Shown here: positions 11,487 through 22,774 of the stretch, one piece after another
Numbering within the stretch: position 1 is the stretch's first letter
Layout: every line of letters begins with the position of its first letter
Notes under the pieces: model-generated
Told to the model about the DNA's origin: nothing
The model's input: the letters and a program-made list of their open reading frames with translations, nothing else
Database searches by the model: none
Position numbers and translations under genes: made by a program
Assembly: GCA_037042915.1 (NCBI GenBank)
Contig: CM073193.1
Location: 7,936,001-8,000,000, forward strand
Reading direction: 5' to 3'
DNA from: Auricularia sp. M13
Taxonomy: Eukaryota; Basidiomycota; Agaricomycetes; Auriculariales; Auriculariaceae
Length of the DNA: 64,000 nt

Positions 11487-13786
11487 TTACAGCCGGCGGA
11501 AGGTGTTCCGACTCCCACTCCTGATGCCAGTGCGCCTGTGCGTGCGCCCGCGGCGGTCGGCGTCCTTGTCCTTGTCCTCGTCCCGCCCGCGCTCCATGCC
11601 CGCGCCGAACCGCTCGACCTTCTTGGTCCCGCCGCGCTCGGTGCTGCGCGTGCGGGACGACGCGGACGGCACCCACGAGATCTCCTGCGGGCCGTCCGGC
11701 CGGCCCTTGACCACCATGTTCCCACCGTCTCCGCGCCGGTCGCCCTGCCGCTGCTGCTGCCGCCGCTGCCCAAAGGCTGCGGTGCGCTCGGACGCGCGGG
11801 ACGTCCCGCCCCCGCCCGCGCGGTCGGCCTGCAGGGCCACCATCTTCGGTCCTCGCGACTGCGGCGCGGGTTTTGTGGGTCGTGTTTTGGAGGATGAGCG
11901 GGTTTCTGTGAGTGTGTAGAATGGTTAGGATGCTTTCAATGCCAGCTTGCAAGGCAAAGTCTACCTTGCACATCATCCTCGTCGTCGTCGTCGCTGTCCT
12001 CGCCCGCCGAGCTGCCTGATGGGTCCGACTCCGAGTCGAACAGCCCGCTGCGCGGCTTATCCGCCACGTCCTCCTCCTCTTCGGAATTACTATCGTTTTC
12101 GTCGTCAGAGTTGCCGCCATGCATAAGCTTGCGGCGTTTTCGCTATAAGGCAAGCGGATAATGAGTGAATAGGGCTGGACAAGCTTGGCGTGAGACAGCA
12201 CGTACCGCAGCCGCAGACGGGTTGAGCAGCTGGTATTCGCGGCTCTCCTCGTCGACCGCAAACTCGGGGTTCTCGAACACGGCGCTGAAGCGGGCGTCGG
12301 CGAGCAGCGACTTGGCCGTCGCGTCCGCCTTGGCGGGCTCTGCGTGCTCCTCGCGGCGCTTGCGCTTGCGCTCCGCGCGCTCCTCGTCCGCGCGCACGCG
12401 GTCGGCCAGCGCGGCGTTGACCTTGGGCTCGCCGGCCTTCTTCTTGGCGCGGATGCGCGAGTCGGCGAGCTTGTCCATCTTCTCCTGCACCTTCTTCCTG
12501 CGCGCGTCCTCGTACACGAAGGGGTCGGCGATGACGCGCGCGGCGTCGTACAGCGCCTGCTTGACGAAGAAGCCGTGCATGTACGGGCGCAGGGCGGGCG
12601 TGCCGAGCAGCGAGTCGAGGCCGAGGCGGTCGAGCTCGGCGCGGTCGAGGAACTTGAAGTCCTCGTAGACGGTGCGGCCCGCGCCGGCGTTGGTGTCCTC
12701 GAGCTCCTCGGTGAGCGAGTCGAGGAAGGCGCACCAGCGCGGCGCGGGGCCGAGCGCGGGCACGTAGTACGCGTGCATCGGGATGCCCTCGTTCGCGGTC
12801 ATGAGCATGCCCGTGCCCGGCAGGTGGTGCACGTCGTTGATGTCCGCGGCGGGCGAGATGCTGGCAAAGTTGCGCTTGGGCGCGTCGCGGTCCCAGAGCT
12901 TGATGACCTTGCGGTCCGCGCTGGCGAGCAGCGCGCCGGTGCCCGCGCCGGGCACGCGTTCAAGCCACGAGATGCGGTGCACGGGGAGCCCGTAGCCCTG
13001 GTCTTTTCGCGCTAGCGGGCGCGCGGCGCGCAGGTCGTAGACGTACGTGAAGCCCGCGTGGGTGCCGACGGCGAGTGTCAGGCCGTCCGAGCGGCTGCTG
13101 AGCGCCGTACACGCGCTGGCGCCCTCGAGCTGCAGGACGGCGAGGCGGTCGCGGGCGCGCGGGTCCCAGAACTCGACGGTGCCGGCGTCTGTGCCGAAGG
13201 AGAGCAGGTTGTGGGCGGGGTTGATGTCGAGGGCGTTGCAGCCGTCGTGCTGGAGCGTGAGCGAGGTCATGAAGCGGCCCTGGTCGAGGTTGAGGCGGTA
13301 GATCTCGTTGCCGGCGGCGCCGACGAGCGCGTCGCACGAGGGAAAATGGTAGCCGATGGCGCGACCGAAGCGCGGGATGCGGGTCTTGTAGTGGGCTGCG
13401 CTCTGGGTGTGCAGCTCGAGGGTGCGGTCAGCCTGGAGGTGGATGGACTTGGTCCAGTCGTCGGTGAGCAGGGCAAAGTCGACGTTCTCGGCGTCGGTGT
13501 GGCGCTCGAATTTCTGGGAGAGCTGGTCGAGGTCGAAGCATTTCAGCTGTGGCTTGTAGGTGCCGGTGGCGAGGGCGTGGTGGCCGTCGCGGGTGACTTT
13601 AATGCGGTACGAGGCCTCGGGGAACTCAAAGTCCTGGACGACGTTGATGGCGCCCTGGAGCTCCTCCTTGACCGCCCCGCGCCGCCCTTTGGCCTTTTGC
13701 GCGCGTTTGCGGGTCAGCCAGTCCGGCAGCGACGTCGCAGCGCCCGGGGCGGCGCCGTTGACGGTGTAGACCTTGGCGCCACTCAT
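11487..13786 (-). CDS. enp2: ENP2/NOL10 nucleolar WD40 protein of the small-subunit processome
   Basis: This is an essential nucleolar protein needed for 18S rRNA processing and 40S assembly. The start is the ATG at 13786 (MSGAKVYTVNGA). A long first exon encodes a seven-bladed WD40 propeller (for example KCFDLDQLSQKFERH, NALDINPAHNLLSFGTDAG, FWDPRARDRLAVLQL, KVIKLWDRDAPKRNFASI). The conserved NUC153-like region follows (GRTVYEDFKFLDRAELDRLGL, then FVYEDARRKKVQEKMDKL, VNAALADRVRADEERAERK). Two introns, about 12139-12207 and about 11892-11966, link RKRRKLMHGGNSDDEN, an acidic Asp/Glu/Ser stretch, and a final exon with SRGPKMVALQ, Arg/Gly repeats and RSGSRNTFRRL. The stop is at 11487-11489. It is divergent to Scs7. 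Confidence 0.93.
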
Positions 13787-13860
13787 CTGGCTCTGAGCAT
13801 CTGACAAAAAATCAGGTCGGGATCGGCCGGGCGCGCCGTGTCTCTTGCCCTCCGCCAGCC
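13787..13860. promoter_or_regulatory. 74-bp shared divergent promoter/leader between ENP2 and Scs7
   Basis: The ATGs of ENP2 (-, 13786) and Scs7 (+, 13861) are only 74 bp apart. Both 5' UTRs and any core promoter elements must therefore be very short or overlap the opposite gene. No TATA box is seen. Confidence 0.6.
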
Positions 13861-15273
13861 ATGACCAGCCTCAAGTCGCGCAGGCCGCAGCGCATCTACA
13901 CGCTGGAGGACGTCGCTCAGCACACGGCGCCCAACGACTGCTGGGTCGCCCTCAACGGCACCGTGTACGACGTCTCCGACTTCATAAACGACCATCCCGG
14001 CGGCGAGGACTACATCCTCAGGCACGCAGGCACCGACGTCCGCGCAGCAATGGCCGACAAGGACGAGCACGAGCACTCCAAGGCCGCCTACGAGATGCTG
14101 TCCGAGTACGCCGTCGGCAAGATTGGCTCGGGCTTTACGACAGTCAGCGACGGTCCGTCAGATCTTACCCCCGCCTTCGGGACCCTAATGCTGCTGCACC
14201 CACAGACTGGGTCGCGACGGACGACTTCCACCCCGAGGACACGAACAGCGCAGAGGACTACGAGAAGAGCCAGTTCCTCGACCTGCGCAAGCCGCTCCTG
14301 CCGCAAGTTTGGTTCTCGCACTTTAGGTCAGCGAGCACACTCGAGCCCGCCGGTCTCGCCCAAACTCATCATTGCCGCTGACGCCCCCGCTCAGCAAGTC
14401 CTACTACCTCCAGCAGGTCCACAACCCGCGCCATCTCTCCAAGTCGGCGCGGCTCTTTGGCCCAGGCTACCTCGAGGTCCGTGCCGCGCCATGTCGCGTC
14501 CCTGTCGGCAATCAATGTTAGCGTAATCTTATCTGATCAACAAAACAGTGCTTCACCCTCACGGCCTGGTATGTCATCCCCATCTTCTGGCTGCCCATCG
14601 CCACCTTCCTCTTCTTCCGCTCGGCCGCCCAGTTCGCGGACCTTCACACGCCGCTCGTCAGCCCGCCCGTGAGCCCGGCGGCCATCCCCGCCATCGCGTA
14701 CGCCAAGACGCTCGCCTGCTTCCTCGTCGGCAACGTCATCTGGACCATCCTCGAGTACACGCTGCACCGCTTCCTCTTCCACATCGACGAGTGGCTGCCC
14801 GATATGCCCGTCTTCCTCACCCTCCACTTCTTGCTCCATGGCGTGCACCACTACCTCCCCATGGACAGGTGCGCCCGATCACACTGAGGTGCTTTCTTTG
14901 TATCTGACGGCGGCACAAAACAACATAGGCTACGTCTGGTGATGCCCCCGCCGCTCTTCATGGCGCTCTCCTTCCCCTTCGTGCGCCTCGGCCACTTCCT
15001 GTTCCCCTCGTCCGTCGCGAACGGCATCATCTCCGGCGCCTTTGCCTTCTGTACGTCCACTCCATCCTCTTCTGCACTTCCGCCGCCGCTCACGCCGTCG
15101 CAGACGTGCTGTACGACACGATGCACTACGCGCTGCACCACACGCAGCTGCCGGCGTACATGCGCGAGATGAAGAAGTACCACCTCGCCCACCACTACAA
15201 GAACTTCGAGCTCGGCTTCGGCGTCACGAGCAAGGTCTGGGACATCGTCTTCAACACCGTCCTGCCCGTCTAG
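13861..15273 (+). CDS. scs7: Sphingolipid/fatty acid 2-hydroxylase (Scs7/FA2H)
   Basis: This is an ER membrane di-iron enzyme that hydroxylates C2 of the very-long-chain fatty acid in ceramides. Exon 1, from the ATG at 13861, encodes an N-terminal cytochrome b5 domain. Its heme-ligand motif is HPGGEDYILRHAG, preceded by DCWVALNGTVYDVSDF. After introns come the linker (DWVATDDFHPEDTNSAEDYEK, KPLLPQVWF, LFGPGYLE) and the hydroxylase domain with transmembrane helices. The histidine clusters are HRFLFH, HFLLHGVHHYLPMDR, HYALHHTQLP and HLAHHYKNFELGFG. The end is VWDIVFNTVLPV and TAG at 15271-15273. There are about five introns, and every expected histidine motif is present. It shares a 74-bp divergent promoter with ENP2. 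Confidence 0.95.
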
Positions 15274-16479
15274 ACACCCCGAACTGCGAACATGAACATA
15301 TAAAGTAGAGTTCTGTTATGGTGCTGGATCTGGATCTTGGTTTTTACGGTATATCTACGTTCATCGGCATTGGCAAAATCAGTACTGTACTGTGTGGGTA
15401 CGGGTACCTACCCCTTGCGCCCCGGCCTTGCGTCGCGCGCAGTGGCCGGCCCTTCTTGGTTTTCATTGCGATTGCGATTGCGATCAAGTAATACCAGCTA
15501 CCCCCCACATCTTGCATCGGAATTTCGCATCTCGCATCTCGCGTTTGACTCGTGCGTCCTGCGTTACTTACTTACTGGCGTGTGCGCATGCGCATGCAAT
15601 TCCGGAATCCCGACTCGCGATCGGATGACCTGCACAGTGCACAGTGCGGCAGCAACCTAGATTAGTAGCAGCTTCAGATTGGATATACCGTAGCTACTGG
15701 AAGTCGAAGACTTGCCGGATGAGTTCCTGTGAAACGCAGTCTGCGCTGCGGAGGGGAATTAAAGGGTGCACTGTGACAATACTGGTGGCACTGGCATAGT
15801 GCGGCCAATTGCAAGGAAGCATGGGTAGATAATGAATTCGCGAATTCTTCATTTGTAAGTTTGGAGTCTCGAGGCAACCACTGGCCATGCAACATTGCAC
15901 CCTAATCTCTCGTCATCCCCTTCAAGTTGCGGCCGTGTCGACTGTAGTGTCCATGAAGCCAGAGGAGCCCGGTGATCATGAAGGACTGCGACAGTGATTA
16001 ACTGAACGGAGACCGGGTCGGTGAAGGTGCTGCAACACTCATACTGTTAATTCATCAGTCTACTACCGAGTGCCAGTGAGCACGCTGAGGCGCAGAACGC
16101 AGAACACTGAACAGGCAATATAGCCCCAGGCGCCCGGCCGCCGTGGCAGCGCATTGCGTGTGTGAAGGTAACATCGCGTCGAGATTCGACTCGACTCGGC
16201 GGACATCATCGAAGCGCTAGCCTGCGGCGCAATTCAAGTGCTCGGGCGCCGTGGTCCCAAGTCTAATTCTTGCCACTGAATGGAATGCGACCAGTAACTT
16301 GTAACATTGAGGCGCGATCTTGCACGGTAGCACTAGAAGTTGGCAGAATTTGAATCGGGACCGTGCATGTGAAAATATTGAGCGCGATGCTCCATTGCCA
16401 ATGCATTGCATTGCAGGGAAGATGGGATGCATGAATACTGTAGGTAGGATGGCGTGGACGCTTTATACTTAGACTTGGA
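15274..16479. other. Convergent intergenic between Scs7 and RMD1-like gene
   Basis: About 1.2 kb between two gene 3' ends. I see no gene, RNA gene or clear repeat in it. Confidence 0.5.
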
Positions 16480-18662
16480 CTAAGCGGTGGAAAACAGGTC
16501 GACAGCAACGGTGATCATGCCCAACACTGCGCCGCACAGTCAGAAAACGAAACATCGGAGGGAGAGGACGCACCGATCTCGATAACGATGAGCCAGATGA
16601 CGATGGTCTCAAGGCGCTCCGCGTGCCGGCTCGACACGGACTCCTTGAGCAGCTGCAGCATGTCCTGCAGCACCTCGACGCGCGTGTTGAGCAGGTTGAT
16701 GCGCTGCGGGATCTCCAGGTAGCTCCGCGCGGCGTCGTACAGCGGCTGCAGGTCCGGGAACGACTGCCCTCGACGCGTCAGCGCACGCCCAATCACACTG
16801 GCGTGTCGGAGCCTTACCCAGAACACCTCCTGCAGATAGATAGAACAGCCAAATGAGTGCGGGTAGAAGGCGCGGCTCGTAGACGCACGGGCGAGTCGAG
16901 CACGGAGCCGACGAGGTTGAGGTTCATGCGCAGGATGAAGAGCTGTCCGATCTGCTGCATGATCTCGCGGTGCGGCATCTACAGTAGCCCCCCATGCCCG
17001 TGTCAGCCAGCTATCGCGCATTCACCTGCACGCGCACGCACCCCGATTTGCCCCGTCTCGCTGATCGCCTCGGGGATGTCGCGCGTGTGGTCGATCGTGC
17101 TCGAGATGAGCTGCTCAAACTGCAAGTTGCGTTGTTTACGATGAGGGGCGGATGGATGGGAAGGCAGGGGAAGGGGACGGGACGGACGACGGAGATCTTT
17201 GCGGATTGCGCGAGCGCGTGCGAGAGCGCCAGCTTGGTCATGAAGCTCGAGCCCTTGCGCAGCGTGATCACGTCGTTGTATATTCTGCACGGGAACGCGC
17301 GGATGAGCGATGAGCTGGGTCCTCGCGAAGGCGAAAGGAGGACGGATCACATACCGCGAGTAGTGGTCTGCCCGGGTTCACGCAGCAAAGCGAATTTAGT
17401 CTGTGCGTGCTTTCACAAAGCAGGACGCACCAGCGTAATAGAAGTTCAAGTCCTCCATCTCGACATCTTCGGTGGCCAGCTTCTCCACCTCGAATCGTTT
17501 TCTGAATGCCACGTAGCATCAGCATTAACATCGTGCGTCAAGGCAGCGACGACGCACAAGGACGCGAGGAAGCGGCGCTCCTGCGACTCGGTCATCGCCC
17601 ACAGCACGACGGTGCCGTACTCAAACAGGAACACCTCCGAGCTGGACTCGGCGCCGGCGTCGAAGCGCTTGCGCTTCTTCTTGCCGTTCTGGCCACCACC
17701 GTCCGCGCCGGGGTGCAGCTCCGGGACGCCTAGCAGGTCGCCCGTCGCCGCCGGCGCGCTGCTGCTTCCCCGCGGCGCGTCAGTGTATACATACGGCGTG
17801 TAGAGCGCATTGTCTATCCTGCGCGCGGCCGTCTGAGCTCGCTGTTAGCTTGGAGGCCCGCAGATGAGGTGAAGAGGTTACTTTGTTCGTGTTGCGGCGC
17901 GCCGCGAAGAATTTCATGAGCTCGTCGAGTTTATATGAACTGTCGTGATCATTGTGAATCAGGGCCGTAAAGGAGTGATTTGCTGTGCTCACGCTGCGGT
18001 GCAGTAGGCTGTGACGCGCGGCAGCGACTTTGCTTTGCGTTTTGTCAGTCTGAGCGCGTCTTTACGCGCCGTGCCCTCCGGTATCTGCGCGACTGCACAC
18101 CCGCCCGCGTCAGCACATGCCAGGCGCGCGTGCCATGCGACATACTGGCGTTGTAGACCTGCAGCAGCAGCAGCAGCGATTGTCAGCAGGCCGCTAAGAC
18201 GGGGAGTAACGGACGCGAACGCGCCTCGACATCTTCCAGATCCTGCTCATCGCTGGTCTCCTCCTCGTCCTCCTCGTCTTCGTCGTCGGCGTCCGCTTCG
18301 GCGGCGGTGTCATCGGTGTCGCGTATCTGTATCTGCTCTGGCGCGCGCACGTCCTCGCTGACGGGCGTCTGCGGGGCCACCTGGGGCTGCGAGCCCGACG
18401 GCGGCACGCGCGGCGAGGCGACGGGGTCCGGCTGCTCGGGCAGCACCTTGAGCTTGCCCGCGACCTTGGTGCTCCTAGGCTCGTCGTCAGCGTCCGCATC
18501 CGCGACGACGGCAGCGCCAATAGCGGTCGCGCTGGCGCACCGATTCGCGCCGCGCGGCTTGGGGTCCGCGTTCTGCGCGCCCTGCTGCAGCTGCTGCTGG
18601 CCCTGCGCGGGCGTGTGCGTGTGGACGGGCAGCACGGGCCCGGTCCCGGTCGTCGAGGCCAT
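16480..18662 (-). CDS. RMD1/RMND1-family (DUF155) protein
   Basis: This is a member of the DUF155 family (yeast Rmd1/Rmd8, human mitochondrial RMND1). Its biochemical role is unknown; RMND1 supports mitochondrial translation. The start is the ATG at 18662 (MASTTGTGPVLPVHTH). The N-terminal 150 or so residues are low-complexity, with acidic runs (EDEEDEEETSDEQ). The DUF155 core follows in several exons: RIDNALYTPYVYT, EVFLFEYGTVVLWAMTESQE, RFEVEKLATEDVEMEDLNFYY, ITLRKGSSFMTKLALSHALAQSAK, FEQLISSTIDHTRDIPE, then NLLNTRVEVLQDMLQLLKES and RLETIVIWLIVIEI. A last small intron (about 16526-16571) joins IEI to VLGMITVAVDLFSTA, which completes the C-terminal membrane helix. The stop is at 16480-16482. 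The second-to-last exon ends in a false stop if that intron is missed. Confidence 0.88.
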
Positions 18663-19908
18663 CGCTGGATTAGACTCTTCGTTCTTCGTTCGACTTCGAG
18701 TCGGCACCCAATTTCGTCACCGACGCACGGAACGGAACGAACGGTCACACCCCGGAATCAGTCACGCCGGCGATGCTCCGCGGGAGGGATCCCCCATCCC
18801 ATCCCATCCCCCATCCCAATCTGCCCCGAGCGCCAAATCCCATATCCAGCGATGGCCTTTTACATAACGAAAGCCCCTATCTCCTGGCGATTCTCTCATC
18901 GAGCCAACAACAGTTTACACTAGTGGGAAACATCTTTGATTTACACGCCCATCCAGCTGACTGTTTTCCCATCTCTCAGCTGTTACATACTTATACTTTA
19001 TCCCCCTGACACGGCATGTGCCCAACTGCAATCATCGGGCGAAGGCGTCGACGGTTCGCGGATGCGGATAACCCTCGCTCCCCCCATCCCCTTCCCTCCA
19101 ACGTCTCACACACTCCACAGCTGACAACACCGGTCGGTCGCTTTTGGCAATTAGACTCTGACTGTTCCTGTCACCCTTCCCCGCGCCGGCTTGCTGCTGG
19201 TGACACATGCCCACTCCGGCACAGACCGTCGAAGCAGCCCACAGCGACATATGACGGCCCATAACCCGCGAGGTCCTCCCGAGCCCACGCCATGGCCACG
19301 AAGAACGCGCACTGTCGCCGGGACAGCAGCCTCGGGGTGGGCCCAAAGTCGAGATAGCCGTTTGGCTTGGTCAGATTGTGTGTGGGGTGCCATCCGGCGT
19401 TCTCCCTCGGGCTGCGGCACTGGCAGCAGCCCAAACACGGCGCGAAATGAGGCTCGTTGCTTGGCCGTTTGGGCACAGTCTGTTTGCGCGCCGACAAAAC
19501 ATCTCCTGAGCTCATATCGCCACGCTATTGTCCCCGCGCGCGCGCGCAAACTCGCGTAGATTTCCGGCCGCACTGATCTGTGTGGCCATGGACCCTGAAC
19601 CGTCAGCCCGGCGAGTCGAATGAAGCCACACAGTCTCTGAGTGACCGTTGACAAACCGCCAAATTCGGGCGCGGTAGGCCGCTGCTCGACGACGAACATG
19701 GCATCATCAAGTAACGCCAGGGTCCCACCCCAGTCGCAGCACGACGGCACAGGAGCCCTCCGCGCGTCCATCGACGCCACCTGCAGCCGCAGTTTGCAAT
19801 TGCAATGAATGGCATTTCTTGCAAACGTGCAATTCGTGTTAGAGTACAGCGCGTAGCACGGAGGGGCCCTTGCCAGCGCGTCTAGCTAGTAGATGTCCAC
19901 ACAATACC
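18663..19908. other. RMD1-like promoter and SPRY-gene 3' region
   Basis: Both flanking genes run on the minus strand. The part next to 18663 has short pyrimidine-rich runs with CATCCC repeats (about 18790-18820). I find no coding sequence. Confidence 0.45.
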
Positions 19909-20835
19909 TCATGCCGCCGGCGTCCACGCCCACGGGCGGCCCGCGCGGGCGCCACCGACGTTGACAATGGCACTTGCGGCGCCGCAGACGCCCACGGCAG
20001 CATACACGTCGCTCGCGCCGTCCAGGCCGTCCCACTCGTTGCCCCAGGCGTCCGCCGCGGCAGAGCGGCCCTCGCGCAGGTTCCAGCCGCCGGCGAGCGC
20101 GCCGTTGCGCGTGAACCAGACGACGCCGGTGCGCAGCTCGAGGCCGAGGCCGACGACGTCGCCTGGCTGGAACGGCTCGGTCAGCTCGACGCCGCCCTCC
20201 GCGTCGCACGCGTAGCGGTGGCCGTCGTCCGCGTGCACGCCGATGCTGCCGCGGTGCCAGCCGGGCAGGCGGAACGGCGGGTAGGGCACGGCGCAGAAGC
20301 CAATGGCGATGCTGGCGTCGCGGCCGAGCTGCAGCAGCTGGATCTCGTAGTAGATCGTGTTGGGGGCCTGGCGCGAGGCGGAGTAGAGCGGGACGTGGGA
20401 CAGCAGCGTGCAGTCCGCGCAGCCGGGGCGCGACTGCACAAGCGTCGTGCCGTCCGCGCCGCGGGTCGTGCTGCCGACAAAGGCCGCGGGCGGCAGCAGA
20501 TGCACCTGGCCGCTGTCGATGGCGGCGCTCTCGTGCGGCAGCAGACGGCGCGGCGGGGCGAGCGGGTGGGCAGCGACGAAGGCGTCCCCGGCCGCGCAGG
20601 CGTCCTCGGACGCGTTCAGGGCGGGCGAGGCGGCGTAGGAGAGCACGGGCGGCGGTGGCGGCGGCGCCTGGGATTGTGCGGGATAGTGCGCGCGAAGCTC
20701 GTCGTAGCCCGGTGGCGGCCCCGCGGGTGGCGGCGGCGCGTAGCTGGGCCGCGGCGCCGGCGCGCTGGGCGCACTGTAGCCTGGCGGCGGCCCAGGAGGT
20801 GGCGCGAACAGTCTCTGTCCTACCGATTCTGGCAT
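19909..20835 (-). CDS. SPRY-domain protein with two PPxY motifs; candidate Rsp5/Nedd4 ubiquitin-ligase adaptor
   Basis: A single-exon frame of 308 residues from the ATG at 20835 (MPESVGQRLF). Residues 11-85 are Pro/Ala/Gly/Tyr-rich with two exact PPxY motifs, PPGY at 17-20 and PPGY at 41-44. These are the known ligand of WW domains in Rsp5/Nedd4 ligases. The rest is a SPRY/B30.2-type fold: NTIYYEIQLLQLGRDASIAIGF, GWHRGSIGVHADDGHRY, FQPGDVVGLGLELRTGVVWFTRNGAL, and DVYAAVGVCGAASAIVNVGG near the end. Yeast Ssh4 and Ear1 combine SPRY with PY motifs and recruit Rsp5 to cargo, but they also have a transmembrane segment, which I do not see here. A cytosolic adaptor is the inference. The stop is at 19909-19911, and no intron is needed. 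A longer start would need GTG. Confidence 0.8.
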   Translation of the reverse strand: MPESVGQRLFAPPPGPPPGYSAPSAPAPRPSYAPPPPAGPPPGYDELRAHYPAQSQAPPPPPPVLSYAASPALNASEDACAAGDAFVAAHPLAPPRRLLPHESAAIDSGQVHLLPPAAFVGSTTRGADGTTLVQSRPGCADCTLLSHVPLYSASRQAPNTIYYEIQLLQLGRDASIAIGFCAVPYPPFRLPGWHRGSIGVHADDGHRYACDAEGGVELTEPFQPGDVVGLGLELRTGVVWFTRNGALAGGWNLREGRSAAADAWGNEWDGLDGASDVYAAVGVCGAASAIVNVGGARAGRPWAWTPAA

Positions 20836-22766
20836 CGTGCACGGCAGCGGCCAAGGACCAACTGTCTCTTTTCCAAGTCCGCGCGCCACCGCTTGTCCAT
20901 GTCCCGCCGCCGTCCAACTCAGTCCCGGCCCTGCCTGCCCAACGCTGCCTCCTCCGCGCCTCAGACTCGTCTCCAGTGCAGGCTGTGTCCCGCGCTGGCG
21001 TTGGGACGTAAACCATTGCCGCTTTCGTGACGCAGACCAGTGTTCCTCGCACCCCGCATCTTCGCGCGTCTACCCGCCGTCTGGCGCAGCGCGTATCGCC
21101 ACGGGCTATCAGCTTGGTCAGCGCTCCTATCCGTCTCGGGCGGACAGCACCGTCGCAGAGCTCGGCTTCGCGCTCTTCTCCAACGATCCCGCTCGGAATC
21201 ATGCTTATGAACACATCAATAATCGCCCCGTATTTTTATCTGCTGTGCTACCTCTTGCAGAGCCCTCGTCTAGTAGCCGAACGACCGCACTGGCTACCAT
21301 GCGAAATACGACACGTCCGCTCTTATGGGTTGCCATAGCCATCCCCGAGACTGTGGGCGAGATAACGGCCCAGCGCGAGCGCGGGCGCCCCGGCAGGCGC
21401 ATGACCATCGTGCGCATTCCGCCGCCGGCGCTGAAACCCACTACGGCGAAACGACATCATGCGAACGCGTATTCTCTCGTCCTCTTCGCCACGATTAACC
21501 TGTCTCCCTTCATTAGGATAAATAATGGACGTGCGCCTATTTGATCACACCCTCGGCTTCTCCTTGCCCAAGCCCTCTATCTCGGGTCACTTCGACCTTC
21601 GACCTTTGCGCCCAGTCATCATTATTATCACTGAGCCGCCGTAGTCTTAGAAGTCGACGTTCAATCCGCGTCGCGTCGCGGCGCTTCTCGTCGTACTGAT
21701 ACACGTGTCTTTCTGGCTATTATGGCTAAAGGCACGTCGGGAAGGCCGTATCCACTGCCAGTCCAGTGGGACCCGGACAAACTTCAGCCCGCCGCTGCTC
21801 TGATCAGGAACCCCGCCACGTGTTTCCCCTGGTATGAACCTCTGCGGCGGGCTCGCTTGCATCTCTTCGTCGACGCTGCCGAATAATTATAATTAATGTC
21901 CGCGTCACTCCGGAATCCCCCGTACACCCACAAACACTTCAGATTCCCGCATCATCTCGCAGACTTCAGCGGCTGCTCTTCCGCTGCTGCCGCAGCGCTC
22001 CCCTCCCCCCGCGTCGCGGTATTTCCTTATTTTGCGGTGGAATCAAAGGTCGAGGGGTCCAGACTGAAATGACGTCGTTTTTCGACTGGCGAACCAGTCA
22101 AATGAAGCAGAAGCCCGGATTTGTCAGCAAGCTCGATATCGAGCAAAAGATAGCAGGCGTGGATGGCGATCGCCAGGTTGCGATAACTTATGTATACTTA
22201 TAGCACGGTATCGCTCAGCACGGCTCGCGTAAATCCTACCCCAGATTCGCCTATTGAGTGCATGGTACCTGCGGTACCGTATTTATACATACTGCACTCA
22301 GGCTGTCCTTACGTCGGCGCAACTTATTGCATGCGCGTTCTTCGCCTTACGGCGGCTGCGCCAGAAGCACCGCCTGTGGGTCGGTCATTGGGCATTGGAC
22401 TCCGGAGCGCGAGTCTGAGCTCTATCGCAGATCGGCCACTGCGTGCAAAATGAGGGGGGTGGATGGATGGATGGAGCGTCCGAGTTTGGCAAGGTGAAAT
22501 ACAGCCTGTCAATGCCAGTGCCGCTGAGACTTCTCGAGCTCTCATCTTCGACCTTCGACACTGCTAACTTACCTGCATTCGGAATACTTCTTGATCCTCC
22601 CAAGCTTCAAGCTTCAAACGCCGCTCAGTTGAGTCCAGTCCGAGCACGACAGTGCCGCTGTGATACAGTATGCATGATACTGTAATGATATGGGATTGAG
22701 GAGCTTCGTAGCAGTCGGCAGATCTGCCAGAGGAGGAGTGCCGGCGCCGACTCGTTTCAATAATCG
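20836..22766. other. SPRY-gene promoter region and unassigned sequence
   Basis: No recognised gene. Two short ATG frames on the plus strand, 21722-21886 (54 codons) and 22069-22203 (44 codons), read like ordinary protein but match nothing I know. They are noted as possibilities only. Confidence 0.4.
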
Positions 22767-22774
22767 GTCTCAAT
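22767..22774. repeat. Left 8-bp target-site duplication of MITE
   Basis: The octamer GTCTCAAT lies directly outside the left inverted repeat. It is repeated exactly at 23450-23457 outside the right inverted repeat. Confidence 0.85.

Noticed and set aside
11251-12261. A 336-codon minus frame spanning the ENP2 3' exons
   Set aside because: It runs through two ENP2 introns in the wrong frame. Its translation is Arg/Ala-rich and unlike any protein family.
12344-13804. Long plus-strand frames (12344-13015, 13058-13804) opposite the ENP2 gene
   Set aside because: They are antisense shadows of a GC-rich WD40 exon. Their translations are Ala/Val/Glu/Gly-rich and lack domains, while the minus frame is clearly ENP2.
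13787-13807. ENP2 start at 13807
   Set aside because: That codon is TTG. The first in-frame ATG is at 13786.
19870-21214. Long frames on both strands around the SPRY gene
   Set aside because: They are Arg/Ala-rich shadow frames of the SPRY coding region. Only the frame ending at 19909 gives a SPRY fold.
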